NCBI GenBank assembly: GCA_019426215.1
Contig: CM033394.1
Location: 45,382,423 to 45,446,422, forward strand
DNA from: Buddleja alternifolia
Lineage: Eukaryota; Streptophyta; Magnoliopsida; Lamiales; Scrophulariaceae
Reading direction: 5' to 3'
DNA length: 64,000 nucleotides
Below are positions 33,979 to 47,089 of this stretch, piece after piece. The position numbers and the translations under genes were made by a program. Numbering within the stretch: position 1 is the stretch's first letter; every line of letters starts with the position of its first letter. The notes below the pieces were generated by a model that saw only the letters and a program-made list of their open reading frames with translations, was not told the DNA's origin and searched no databases.

Positions 33979-35783
33979 GTGGTATCAGAGCCGATTTAAA
34001 CGGATTTGATGATTTTTGCGTTTAAGATTATGTTGGTTAAAATTGGATTTTTTAAAATTTGATTTTATATGTTTAATATTCGTTGTTAAATTTGAAATTT
34101 TGAAAATATTCATCGCCTTGAAATCGTCGCACGATTACATGTTTTTTCGCCGCCGGCAACTGCGAATCGGGGTGGCACCACCGTGTGTTTTTGAAGCACA
34201 CGCGAGCACCACCGCTGCTCGTGTAATTAGAAAAACAAAAACAAAAAAGAAAAGGGGTAGGGTGGCGGCGCCCACAGCGACGAAACTAGGGCGACAACAG
34301 CCGCTTTAGGCGCACGGAACGGGCGCTGGGCCCGGCCCAGTATAATAATATATATATATATATATATATTTATATTTTTAATATTTAAATATATATATAT
34401 ATATATAAATTAATAAATATTAGGGTTTGACCCTAATAGACAAATTCGACCCGTGATTTGTCAAAACCCCTTTTTCCTAAAATGTTTTTTTTAATATTAA
34501 ATTGGATTAAATTAAGTTAAAATTGGATTTGACTTTAATATTAAATTGGATTTAATAATATCATAAATTAAATTGGATTTTTATTTATGATTTGCGACGA
34601 CTAAATAAATAGGATTTATTTTAGGTTGATTATATTTTTTCAAAATAAATTAGAAATAAGTTTGACTTATTTCCTAAATAATAAATTGGATTTATTTCCT
34701 TTTAAAATTGAAATTAAAATTCATCTTTTCTAATTAAATTAGATTTAATTGGTTTTTGAATTTCTTTTCGATGTTAAACTCAAACCCAACATAAACTTAA
34801 ATAGTTTTCTTACATGCTTTGATGTATGTTGTGGTGGATGCTTCCATGGACTTAGGATTTTATCGCTTTAGTATTATCTGGGTTGTATTGGGCAATTGCC
34901 CCCCAATTTGTACTTTTAATTTTGGTAGTATGATGTATAGGGTGCTTTCTGAGTTGTGTATATTAAAGGTAGGACCTTTTCTAGCTTGGAGCCCGAAGAT
35001 CTATTAGAAATTAGATTTGTAATAGACCCCTATCCCCTGATTGATCTATTGGCTTGGATCAATCTAAAATGTCCATGAAAATGCATGTTGTTAGAATAAC
35101 TAGGTTTTTCTATGTATGCATGATTATAATCCATATATGCGCGTAATAAATTAATGTGCAAAGTGAGACCTTAATTTTTCAAAAATTCTCCCACATTAAC
35201 TACTAAGTAAGTAGGGGATATTGGATATCTTGGCTCTCCATCAAATTTGGAAAAGATGGGATTATGAGTTATGCATGGCGTCGTCCCGACTAATGGGGGT
35301 TATGCATTAATTCATAATCCATATCTCTTCAAGTGCATTTGATGCCATCGGTCGAAGCAAATCTTATCCCATACACCGTTACAGGTTGCAAGATAAGATT
35401 CAACTGTTAGATCGATAGGAGTTGATGGGAAAGTAATTAGATGGATCACCACTAATATTTCGTTACAGACTGAGGTTGAGTGATCCATGAGATAAAGGTA
35501 GATTGAATCATTAATAAGACTGGTTGACATAGCATGTCACTTCAAAAGTTCCAATGAGCCATACATCGTTACAGATTGCAACTCATTGGAATTTTTAAAG
35601 AACTCAATCACTCACTATGAAATCTTTCCAACGAGATTTCCGTTCATTGCAGTGGGAGTGCAATGGTTCGAAAAATGTAGTGGGAGCCAAGTCAAAAATT
35701 GAAGTCCTAATTTTTACTTGGGTACAACATAATTATCTAATTGAATCTTGGCTATTTTCTGCAGTAATTTTATCTCTCTCGAA

Positions 35784-38700
35784 ATGGTAAACCCACTCAA
35801 AGTTTTGCTTGAAAAGAACATTTTGAACGGCCAAAATTTCTCTGATTGGAACAGAGGTCTGAGGATAGTCCTAAATGATGAAAATCTCGAGTACATGCTG
35901 GAACTAGTGTTAGGAATTTCATGTTAGATGTTTAGATGATGACAAGATAGGATTTCATGTTAGACCCCAAAAGAATGTAAGTTTATGCTTTGATAGAAAT
36001 ATTGTACTTATTTGGTTAGGCTTGTAATTTTTGTCTTTATAGATTTTAGACTATGTGATGTCAAATCACTAATAGAGTTCTGTGTGAGTCTATTAAGTGA
36101 TGAAGTTGAAGATCAGCATCTGAAATCAAAAGAAGATGAAGATTTGTTCCAAGCGTGCGTCAAGCGCTCACTATTCAAGCGTTACTATTCATGCATTACT
36201 ATTCAAACGCTCAAGCGTCAAGCGCTTACTATTCAAGTGTTACTATTCAAGCGCTCAAGCGTCCAGTGATTCAAGCATGAAACGCTCACTATTCAAGCAC
36301 ACTATTCAAGCGCTCACTATTCAAGCGCTTACTATTCAGATGAACAGTGTTCAAGCACTCAAAGTTCCAAGCGTTACTATTCAGACGAACAGTGTTCAGC
36401 GCTCAAAACTTCAAGCGTACTATTCAGATGAACAGTATTTTCAAGCGCCAACTGAATAGTGTTACTATTCATATGAACAGTCCGACGTCTTGTGAATAGT
36501 GCTACTATTCAAGCAATTATTTCCAATGGAAATAAAGACAAGATGCATTAAAAGATGGATAAAGTGCATTAAAGTATGAGGACTATCACATGGGCAATCT
36601 AACTTTTTGACCAAAGCTGTTAGATTCCAAAAACCAAAAAGCATGCCTGACTATTTTAATATAGCCAAATGTCAGGAATGTTAGAGACAAGGAATGTTTA
36701 GGGAATCGTGCTCCTAATTGTGTCCAACGGACAAAATTCCAAGAAACACTAAAATAGTACCCTTTCAGCAAAAACAAAAGGTGGTGACAATAGTGAAAAG
36801 AGACCGAGATCACACGCTCATATAGTCATATACACGGAAAAAGGTCCAAACTTTGCTGATATTATTTGAGAGAAAAAGCTTAGAAACTCCATAGCCGAAA
36901 TCCTTCAAGCCTCTCAAATACATTCCAAAGACAGTCACCAATATCTCAAACATCTTTTTAGAAGAACCCTACACTACTACTGAGATATTCCAAGTTGTTT
37001 GAACTTCCCAACATCAAACAAACCCGTTACAAAAACCCTCAACATCTTTCATCTGAGTGAGAAAGTTTGTTGATTCACAAGCAGCATTTTTGTGTAAAAG
37101 AAGCTTGTTGAAGTTGATCTCTATTGGAGCTGAAATCTGTGTGACCAAGGAGTTCCGAGATCAGTGGAGTACTTGAAGTTGATCTCTATTGGAGCTGAAA
37201 TCTGTGTGATCAAGGAGTTCCGAGATCAGTTGTAACTTGCATTATTTCTGGGTGAAAGAAGCAAGGGGATAGAGGATCTTTATTGGAGCTGAAATCTGTG
37301 TGACCAAGGAGTTCCAAGATCATATCCAATCTCCCTCTATTTTGTAGAAGTCTCTGTGTGACTCTTCGATAATCATCATAGTGGAAATCCTCCCTGGTAA
37401 AAGGAGAAGAAGGACGTAGCTGGGATTACATCACCCAGTGAACCTTACAAATATTTTGTGTCATTTACTGTTTTATTGCCTTACATTATACTGTCATATT
37501 ATATCTTGAAAAGGCATTTAAAACTAATAAGCGACTAATTGGTTAAAACGAACGCTAAGCTATAAAAAAAAATCCGCTGTGCTAACCCTGATTTAGTGAC
37601 TAAACTTTGCCCTACTTTGGTAAGCGTTGAAATCACCGAGTCTAAGTTAACTTTCCTCAAGCGCCTGAAACAAGCGCTTAAGTCATCATCTCTCAAGCGC
37701 CGCACCCAGCGCTTAAAGCTTTCCGAGCGTTTAAATACTTCAAAGTGATACGAATTTTTAGAAGTCGAAAAAGACTTCAGGGTCTATTCAACCCCCCCCC
37801 CCCCCCTTCTAGACCCTTTCGTATACCACTTGGGACCAACAACTAGATCGACCACTGAGGCCTGGGGTCAACGAGGATGATTCAGTCAAACTAGCATACT
37901 CAGATTGGGTCTCTGATGCTCGTAAAGTAAGAGATTATATGTTGAGCTCCATGTGTGGTGAGTTACAACGGACGCATGAAAACATGGATAGTCCTAAATC
38001 CATCATGCTGCACTTGGAGGAGTTGTTCGGGGAACACGGAAAGTCCATCAGATACTATGTATCTAAAGAGCTCTTGAACATAAAAATGAAAGAGAATGAG
38101 GATGTTAAAGATCATGTTTTGAAGATGATCTCCATGCTAGACTGGCTTAGGTCTCTAGGTTAGTACATGGACCTTCACCTACAGGTGGACCTCATTCTCC
38201 AATCATTACCTAGATCCTTCTTGGATTTCGTCATCAATTTTGACATAGATGACATTGAAGGATCACTCTCGACACTTATGAGCAAGCTGATGACTGTACA
38301 ACAACAAATGAAAGAAAGTTGGGGTGCATTCAAGTTTCCTATTATTTCAAGTAACACTGAACTAGCTGGCAAAATCAGAGAACCCAAAATCACAAAGACT
38401 CAAATCTTTAAGAAAAAGGGTCCAAAGAAGACAGACACATGTCTTCACTGCCATGAGATGGGGCACTGGAAACGTGACTATCCCATGCTGAATGCAGAAA
38501 TTACTTTAGGTGTAGAACTTAATGTTTTAGAAACAAATTGTTCTGTTACCATATTTTCAACTTCCTGGATTCTAGACTTTGGGACTAGTGCTCACATATG
38601 TGTTATAAACCAGGAGCTAGAAAGAAGTAAGAAGTTGGAGCATGGTGAAGTGATGATCAATGTTGGCAGCGGTCATAGTGTAGCAGCCTCACACATTGGC

Positions 38701-41602
38701 ACCACTTCCCTTAGTTTATCATCTGGACATTTATTATATTTAGACAATTGCCTTGTTTTGCCCAACGGGCTTTAGAATATTGTTTCAATTCCTGTTTTAG
38801 TCAGGAAAGGTTATTTATTTTCCTTTATGAACAATTCTTGTGACATTTATTTTAGAAATGAATGTGTTGGCAATGCGTCTTTAATAAATGGTTTATATTA
38901 TATTAATGTCCAAAATGATTGTAATCTTAATGTTGTAACAAGAAAATGCAGAATGTATGATACAAACTTGAGATAGCTATAGCACTTGAGACTAGGTCAT
39001 GTCGGGGACCAAAGACTACACGAGTTAGAAAAGGATGGAGTCATAGACTCATTGGGATCAGATCCCTGTTCCACTTGTGAGTCTTGTATCCAAGGCAAAA
39101 TGACCAAGTCCCCCTTCACAGGGAATTTTGAAAGAGCCACAGAAGTCTTAGGTCTAGTTCATACTGATGTGTGCGGACCATTTGGAAATATGGCCCGCGG
39201 TGGTTTTCAGTACTTCATCACATTTACCGATGACCATTCTAAGTATGGCTACGTGTATTTAATGAAATACAAGTCTGAATCATTGGAGAAATTCATTGAA
39301 TTCAAGACTTTAGTCGAAAACCAAACTGGGCATCATATCAAGACACTTCGGTCTGACCGCGGTGGGGAGTATATGAATGCGGAATTTGACCAGTTCCTTC
39401 GAGAACATGGCATACTGTTACAGCTTACTCCTCCAGCAACTCCACAATTAAATGGCGTAGCAGAACGAAGGAATCAAACACTGTTGGACATGGTTCGATC
39501 CATGCTAAGCTACACAGATTTGCTTATTTCACTGTGGGGACACGCGCTGCTTACAACAACTCAAATTCTGAATAGATGTCCCTCCAAATCTGTTCCTAAA
39601 ACTCCGTATCAGATATGGTGTGGAAGGAAGCCTAATCTGAAACACATAAGAATATGGGGTTGCCCAGCTTACATGAAAAAGACCAAGGTAGAGAAATTGG
39701 AGGCTAGGTCCATAAAAGGGCGATTCGTTGGATATCACGAGGATTCCATGGGATACTTTTTCTACCTTTTCGATGATCAGAGAACCATTGTTGCCTTACA
39801 GGCAATCTTTCTCGAAGAAGAATTCATTCGAGAAGGAGGAGCTGGTAGAAGTATTGTTCTACAAGAACAAAATGAATCCCCTGTGGAAGACACTGTTCAA
39901 GAGACCCAACCCGACCCAGAAATGACACAACCATCAGTGCGCAGATCTAATAGAGTATCTCAACCGCCTGCGAGATATGGTTCTGCTACAAGGAGATCAT
40001 AATTTGTATGCAGTAGCAGAAGGAAACCATGGAGATGATCCCTCTAGTTATGACCAGACAATGATGGATATGGATTCTACAAAATGGCATGAAGCTATGA
40101 AAGTGGAAATGGATTCTATGTATTCAAACCAAGTCTGGAATCTAGTAGATCCTCCTAAAGGTATTGTACCTATTGGATGCAAATGGATCTATAAAAGAAA
40201 AATAGGTCCGGATGGCAAGGTGGATACCTATAAGGCCAAGCTAGTGGTGAAAGGGTATAGTCAAAAGGAGGGCATTGACTATGAGGAAACCTTTTCACCA
40301 GTAGCTATGATCAAATCCATTAGAATTCTACTTTCAATAGCTGCATACCTGGATTATGAAATCTGGCAAATGGATGTGAAAACCGCCTTCCAAAATGGAT
40401 TCCTCAAAGAGGATATCTATATGGAGCAACTCAAAGGTTTCATATCCAATACCGATTCTCATAAGGTCTGCAAGTTAAATAGGTCCATTTATGGACTGAA
40501 GCAGGCTCTCGCAGTTGGAACCTTTGTTTTGATGAAGAAGTACGAAACAACGGCTTTATAAAAAACGAGGATGAACCATGTGTCTATAAAAAAGGTCAGC
40601 GGGAGCAAGATATCATTCCTAGTACTATACGTGGATGACATTCTACTTGTAGGGAATGATATAGGTTTGCTAACTTCGGTTAAGACATGGCTTTCAAGAA
40701 CATTCTCTATGAAAGACTTAGGAGAAGCCACCTATGTCCTAGGAATTCGAATCTACAGGGATAGATCGAATAAGACAATAGGTCTCTCCCAAGCCCTCTA
40801 CTTAGAAAAGGTCCTAAAGCGATTTGGGATGGAAAATTCTAAAAGAGGTCTTTTGCCCATGAGACATGAAATTCATCTCTCCAAAAAGACGAGTCTTCAA
40901 AGTGAGGAAGATCGAAGGGAGATGAGTAACATCCCCTATGCCTCGGCAGTGGGAAGTCTCATGTATGCTATGTTATGCACAAGACCAGATCTTGCATACG
41001 CTGTGAGCGTAGTAAGTAGGTTTCAAGCCAACCCAGGCAAAGAACATTGGATAGCCGTGAAATCAATCTTAAAGTACTTGAGAAGAACTAAAGATATGAT
41101 CCTCACATATGGCGATGGAGAAATGAAAGTCGATGGTTATACTGATTCAGATTTCCAATCTGACATCGATGATCGAAAATCCACTTCTGGGTTCATATTC
41201 ACTTTGAATGGTGGAGCAGTGTCTTGGAAAAGTTCCAAGTAAAGCACAACTGTCGATTCGACCACCGAAGCTGAATATATGGTAGCCAAGGAGGCTGTTT
41301 GGATAAAGAAGTTCATTGCTAAACTTCAAGTTGTTCCTAGTATGGAGCTTCCGTTGCCACTATGGTGTGACAACAACTGAGCCATCGCGCAAGCAAAGAA
41401 GCCAAGGTCTCACAACAAATCCAAACACATAGAGAGGAAATATCACATAATTCGAGAAATCGTTGGAAAAGGCGACATCGCCGTGCAGAAAACAGCCTCA
41501 ACGGATAACGTAGCTGACCCACTCACTAAGCCATTGGCGCAGGCAGTGCTAAAGCAACATCTTGAGAGGATGGGTATAAGATACCAAAGCGATTCGCATT
41601 AA
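35784..41602 (+). pseudogene. Copia gag-pol polyprotein, inactivated, right block
   Basis: Gag starts at ATG 35784 (MVNPLKVLLEKN) and is split by the solo LTR at 35908. It shares with the left copy the gag stop (38161), the stops before integrase, the one-base loss after GLKQA and the RNase H stops. Private changes: the zinc knuckle keeps its histidine but has lost the last cysteine (CLHCHEMGHWKRDY), and a 2-bp deletion near 39985 moves reverse transcriptase out of the integrase frame. The RT region lacks the two left-copy stops and reads GCKWIYKRKIGPDGK through EIWQMDVKTAF, then YVDD. Integrase and RNase H motifs match the left copy. An extra A near 40600 adds another frame change. Confidence 0.93.
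35908..37841 (+). mobile_element. Solo LTR nested in copia gag, right block
   Basis: Same insertion as 5395-7268, TGTTAGG...CCAACA with ACTAG duplications at 35903-35907 and 37842-37846. It is about 60 bp longer, because the CAAGCG/ACTATTCA minisatellite (36140-36520) and the poly-C tract (about 37792-37806) differ in length. Confidence 0.92.
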
Positions 41603-41617
41603 GTACAAGTGGGAGAT

Positions 41618-43274
41618 TGTTAGGTATATGCTCTAGATGCCAATGAGGACAAATAGTTAGATTAGGGTATCTTATTATGTTGTACAAACTAATAAAATGA
41701 TATTAATAAAGGCATCTGTATTTTGTTCATAAAAATCTTTATGGCATCTAAATAAGTATTGAACATATAGTCCATGTGAATAAAGGTTTGACTCTTTGCC
41801 CTTTATGGAATAAAGACGTGGCATGGGAAGAGTCTTACACCTTATCACTTAAAAGGGTTCGCAAGTCAAAGAATCTTAATTGGACATTAAGATTTAACTT
41901 GTATGACACATGCTCTGACGATGAGTGCCAGTTGAACACTATAAGGATAGTGGGAGCAAGTATCACAGATATGTCAATGGAATTGACATATTCGAACATG
42001 GCTCGTAGTAATCCGATCACATGGGTATTTACTCAGTCACTGTCAATGATTGGATTATTGATCGTAATAGTATGCGTGAGCCTTAGACCTGAGGGTTCAT
42101 GATCAATGTGCTTGTATTATTGGATCTGTTACCAGAGTAGTTAGGCCCATATCACCCGTCGATGGGGTCGACCTCGAAGTGCGATATCAATGAGACAATT
42201 AGTAGTTGATCAGTGATCGCCAAGATGGGATTCACTGTCTCGATAGTAAACGAGTAAGTATCCTGTACGATTATAGGCTAATGAAATTATAAAGTCTTTG
42301 GCCAAAGCATAATAACTAACTCATGTGGGACACTGAGGGTAGTTTAGTAATTTCATTATGCCATTATGCTATAATCTAATGCACAGTATCAAGTTTAGTG
42401 AGTTTGACATTTTCCATGACTCTCACTTGATCGGGATACGTCAGTGAAGGGCTCATACTCATACATCATTTATGATCAAGAGGTTCGTAAAATGATTCAT
42501 TCATTTCGTACTCAATTGGATTACGATGTGAGTCCACGGGACTGGTTAGGTGACACTCACATCCTTAGGTAATTCCTCCCTTTGCCAATTGAGACGAACC
42601 TAAAGAGTCGCGCTATAAGAAACAAACGGGATGTATCTTTTTGTGTAAATCTTTTAGAAAGAATTAAATGGACTAATTGATTTAATTAGATTAAATCAAT
42701 TAATGAAATATTTAATTTAATTAGATTAAATTAAATTATTTAATTAGTATATTAATTAAAAGGAATTAATTAATAGTATATTTTATATTTAAATTGGATT
42801 TAAATTAAATATATACAGATGGGCTAGAAATTAGACAAGCCAATTAAAAGTCCACTCAGTCCAAGGAAGCCCTAGGAGGGGCGGCCACTTAGGGTTGGAG
42901 TAGCCTCCAACTTGTTCCACAAGCTAGTTGAGTTTAAAAGAACTCCTACAGTGGAACAAACCCTAAGAAGACAAGAAAGAAACACAACACAAAAGAAAAA
43001 TAACTCTCTTTCCTCTCTAGCCGTTCACTACTACAAAGAAGGAGGAGGAGTTTCGGGATCTTTGGAAGGCTCGTTTCGCGTGAAGCTTTAGAGACAGGAG
43101 CCCTTGGAGGATTGCTATTCTGCAGAATCAGTAACCGAATCAAAAAGGTATTTTTATTCGTTCTAATTTTCGCGAAACCCATTAAAATCATCAGATCTAT
43201 TTTTGTGATCTGCCGGTAGGAATTCTCGAATCATCCGCTGCAATTCTCTGTTTTCATGTATAGGAATCCTAACA
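41618..43274 (+). repeat. 3' LTR, complete, right block
   Basis: 1657 bp from TGTTAGGTATATGC to GGAATCCTAACA. It keeps the ~48-bp segment with GGGGCGGCCACTTAGGG that the left-block 3' LTR has lost, so it is the better reference for this LTR. Confidence 0.94.
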
Positions 43275-44035
43275 TGGTTATGTTTAGGGATGGTATTTTG
43301 GTGAGAAATTTATGGGGATACGTGCATATTTGATGAGAATATATTTGATTTTATTTTGAAAGTTGGTTTTTTGGTGTTTTTTTATTTGATAGTGTTTGGT
43401 TTTATTTCTAGAGGGATCAAAAGTTAGTGTAGCAGTCAAATCATGAAACTTTTGTCTATTAATAATTAGTTAATGATTGAAAGTTAAGAGAGGAGAAAGG
43501 CAAAAGCAGGGGACAATACCTAAGTTGTAGATTTTTAAATAAATAAGGGATAAATACAGACACCCCCCTCACCTAGGGGGTCAGTGCACTTTACCCCTTC
43601 ACCTATTGAAATGTGCATTTTAACCCCTCATCTATCATACATGTGCACTTAACCCCCTCGGGCAGATTCAGGTAGAAAATTCAAAGGAAAAAAATAGAAA
43701 ATTCCGAAAAATTCCTTTGCATTTTCTGTCTGAAACCTGCCTGAACCTGCCTGAGGGGGTTAAGTGCACATTTATGATATGTGAGGAAATAAAGTGCACA
43801 TTTCAATAGGTGAGGGGGCAAAGTGCATTGACCCCCATAGGTGGGGGGTGTCTGCATTTATCCCAATAAATAATTATTGTGTTTTTTTTGCCAAAAAAAT
43901 AACATATTTTGGGCCCAAAATAATGTTAACCAAATACAATTGAGCCAAAATTTTGGACCAACTTAGGTTTGAAAACATATCCAAACATAGCCTTAATCTC
44001 TTGTGTGCTTTATTGATTGATACCGAATGCATTAT
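43275..44035 (+). repeat. Direct repeat F, right of copia, right block
   Basis: Equivalent of 12655-13428. It lacks about 11 bp near its start (one GAGAATTATTG-type repeat) compared with the left block. Confidence 0.85.
43547..43864. mobile_element. Long-hairpin MITE, Mutator-like
   Basis: Equivalent of 12940-13257, with the right-hand AATAAATAA duplication at 43865-43873 and the left one ending at 43546. Confidence 0.86.
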
Positions 44036-44475
44036 CATAAAGTTTCATCTAAGAAAAGACTTTTGGTGTTTCACATATTATTACTATGCTTTAAGGACAA
44101 AAGACTTGAGTGATTTATGCTCAATAATTGTTTGTTTTTCTCACACAATTGGATTTTCACATCAATAGTTATATATATAACTTAAATATTATACAATATG
44201 AGATTTGTTAAAAACGCTCCAATTCCCTGTTCATTTTATCAAAAGGACAAAAGTAAACTTAATGCCAAAATATATAAGAAATTGCAAGACAATTATTCCT
44301 CCCTCATGTACTCTTATGTATTGTGAGCCTTTTACTGTACAAAAAGAATTCAATTTTCGTTCCAAAGAAAGTGAGGGCGAAACAAAATTTCATCAGTTTT
44401 CCCAATTTTTGAAGACAAGACCATCAAGCAATTGCTGCATTTGTGGTTCTTTGTGGCTTTTTAACAATGTTAAAA
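43990..44475 (+). repeat. U-repeat unit upstream of the second 78-aa gene
   Basis: Equivalent of 13380-13870, ending at TTTTTAACAATG before the gene-specific promoter sequence. Confidence 0.75.
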
Positions 44476-44594
44476 GCAACACAGAGTGTTAAAATATATT
44501 GTGTATTAACACTTTGTGTGGTTGATAGACTCCGAAATTAAACTCCCGAAACTATCAAGTATCACCCAAAACACACACACAGTTTTTTTTTCTC

Positions 44595-44602
44595 TATAAA
44601 TA
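44595..44602 (+). promoter_or_regulatory. TATA box of the second 78-aa gene
   Basis: TATAAATA, 117 bp upstream of the next ATG region and identical in context to 13991. The CA repeat before it is shorter than in the left block. Confidence 0.7.
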
Positions 44603-44718
44603 CGCTTATACTTTCCACATTCTATCATCACAAACAAGAAAATTCACCCCAAGTAAATATAAATACAAAATATAATTAATTATCATTAGCTTCATCCAAC
44701 TTAATTAGCCACTAAAAC

Positions 44719-44955
44719 ATGGCATCCGGAGGAAATAATCCATCCAAGCCAGATCCTACGGCTGCGGCGATTGGCGCGGTGGCAGGTGTGGCGGCGGCGG
44801 CGTGGGGCCTTTACAAGTGGTTGGGGAGCTCCGAACCTGAAGCACAGAGCCAGGAGAAGATGATGAAAGCACCAGGGAGAAGTTATGACATGCCAAGGAA
44901 GGATTTTGAGGAAAGTCCTAGAGACTACTTTCGCGATCTTCGCGGCAAAAAGTAA
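44719..44955 (+). CDS. Putative single-pass membrane microprotein, 78 aa, copy 2
   Basis: Same length and architecture as the gene at 14115: polar N-terminus, Ala/Gly-rich hydrophobic segment (residues ~15-36), basic C-terminal tail ending YFRDLRGKK. The promoter region with TATA box, leader and ATG context is also conserved. By eye the two coding sequences differ at five bases, all in the last ~105 bp, giving G46E, G55S, G65E and one silent change. The first ~135 bp are identical. No stop or frameshift, so both copies appear able to make protein. Function unknown; family not recognised. Confidence 0.85.
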   Translation: MASGGNNPSKPDPTAAAIGAVAGVAAAAWGLYKWLGSSEPEAQSQEKMMKAPGRSYDMPRKDFEESPRDYFRDLRGKK

Positions 44956-45311
44956 AATACAAAATATAGAAATATTCTAGTATATACTCTACCAAGTGTG
45001 GTCGTTGGCTCGTTGCTGTCTGTGTTTATCCTATGTTTCTCTGTCTGAATTCCTTCTTCTTTTTTTGTTAATTATATATATATTGTGATTACGTTTGTGT
45101 AAGCTTCTTGTTGAAGCATAATTAATGAAATACCTATGTTACTATTATTACTAATGGTGTTGGCACACTTTAATAACGTGCATGCTTAATAAGTTGTCGT
45201 TAAAATTGTGTTACTAATCTTATCCAATGTAAAAATTATCCATCCCAAGTTAAATTTATAATATTTTAAGAGAGTAGGAGTATTACACTGGAGTAAGATA
45301 GATTTATCCCC
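44956..45311. other. 3' flank of the second 78-aa gene
   Basis: Equivalent of 14352-14707, with a shorter T-rich and TA-rich tract. No further gene. Confidence 0.6.
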
Positions 45312-46915
45312 TTACAGCACAATCGAGATAATCTATTTGATCCGTACATCACAAAGGGACAAAGTAAGATAGAATCTTGTTTAAGAAGTATTTCTTGCTC
45401 GACTCTCTTGGTCTTCCTCTTTGATATCTAGGTCCCCACCACAACCAACTTTTTTTAGCTTTTGGTGTTTCACATGTTATTACGAATAAATTTATTTTAG
45501 ATTAAGATCAATAGTTTAACTGTTTATAATTTTCATACAAGTGTATTGTATTAGGTCCTCAAATATATTTATGTGAAAGAGATAGACATATATATTACAT
45601 TCAAACCATTAAACTCGATCTAATATAGAATTACCATGTTATTACTATACTTAAAAGGACAAAAGACTTGAGTGATTTATGCTCAATAATTGTTTGTTTT
45701 TCTCGCGCAATTGGATTTCCACATCCATAGTTATATATTTAACTTAAATGGTATACATGGGAGTTGTTAAAGGCGATCCAACTCTCTTTTTATTTTATCA
45801 AAAGACAAAAATAATACTAAAATATATAAGAAATTGCAAGAAGCGATTATTCCTCCATCATGTACTGTGAGTCTTTCACTTTTCACTATACCAAATTGAA
45901 TTCAATCTTCGGTCCAAAGAAAGTTAGGGCGAAACAAAATTTCATCAGTTTTTCCAATTTTTAAAGACAAGACCATCAAACAGTTGCTGCATTTGTGTTT
46001 CTTTGTGACTTTTAACAATGACCAAAGAATGAATTGAAGATGATTTAAAGAATTGAATGAGACACTGAAACTTATAAATATTAAAAGTTCTGAGGATATT
46101 TCTCAGTATTATCAATCACTCAATCAACCTATTGATTAGGGGTGTAAATGTCAAGTGGAGTTTGGATAAAATTTACTGGCTTGAGTTTGAGCTCGAGCTC
46201 AAATATACCATGTTGAGCTCGACGAACCTAGTTTTAAAGGCTCGAGCTTGATCTATATAAAACAACATGATTATTGTTATTAAAAATACGTAACATAATT
46301 AAAATTTAAAATATTTTAAATTTATAAAAATCTCAAGCCGGCTCGTGACTTCTCGAACAGATAAGAAAGCTCGAACTCAACCCCACAAAGAACTCAAGTT
46401 CAAGTCAGACCTTAAATTCAATTGGTAATTTTGTTTCTTCATATTTCTTAACTCTTTTCCTCTTTGGGTTTGAATTTTTTTGATTCTTAAAAACAAAAGT
46501 TAGGATTTGGTTCAATGTGTTGCTTGATATATTAGTTGGTTTTATAATAGTTCAAAATAACGTCAAAATTGATCATATTGATAATGTTTTTAGTTGATTA
46601 TATAGTTTTTATCATTGCATTTTATGTGCGTCATCTACTAAAGAACAAAAAATAAAAAAGAACCCAAAAAAGAAAAGATATTGTAGTAATCCTTCATTAA
46701 AATCCTTAATAGAAATGATATATTTGTGTTCAAAATTTTAATGCTCCCCAATGAATGGCATTTTGGTATATTTGATAAAATGTAAAGAAAGTTGGAGTGT
46801 CAAAAGTTGAAATGTCTTTAACAACTCCCATTATATATTTAAGTTATATATACGTATTTAATTTCAACTTACATTTTAAGATTTTTATGCATTTTATATG
46901 AGTACTTTTTTTCTT
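45312..46915 (+). repeat. U-repeat unit A, right block
   Basis: Equivalent of 14708-16340 but with an additional stretch ACAACTCCCATTATATATTT at about 46821 that the left copy has lost. This stretch includes the unoccupied GTTATATA site of the hAT-type MITE. Confidence 0.75.
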
Positions 46916-47089
46916 TTTTTTTTTTAATGAATCGATTATAAGATACAAGTCATAAATATTAAATAAGGATAAATTACAATCAACTAACAGTTATTATAAT
47001 CAGCTAAAAATTATTATAAAAATAGAAAAAAATCTGCACACTATCGGTGAAAGTCAAGCTCAAGACCTTTAATACCAATTTTATTTAAG

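Larger units (their letters stand above)
33491..43274 (+). mobile_element. Ty1/copia LTR retrotransposon, degenerate, right block
   Basis: Equivalent of 2985-12654: truncated 5' LTR (33491-33978), PBS TGGTATCAGAGCC (33980-33992), leader, gag with nested solo LTR, pol, polypurine tract AAGTGGGAGAT (41607-41617), full 3' LTR. The leader again carries paired (AT)n tracts near 34350-34405. Confidence 0.95.
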
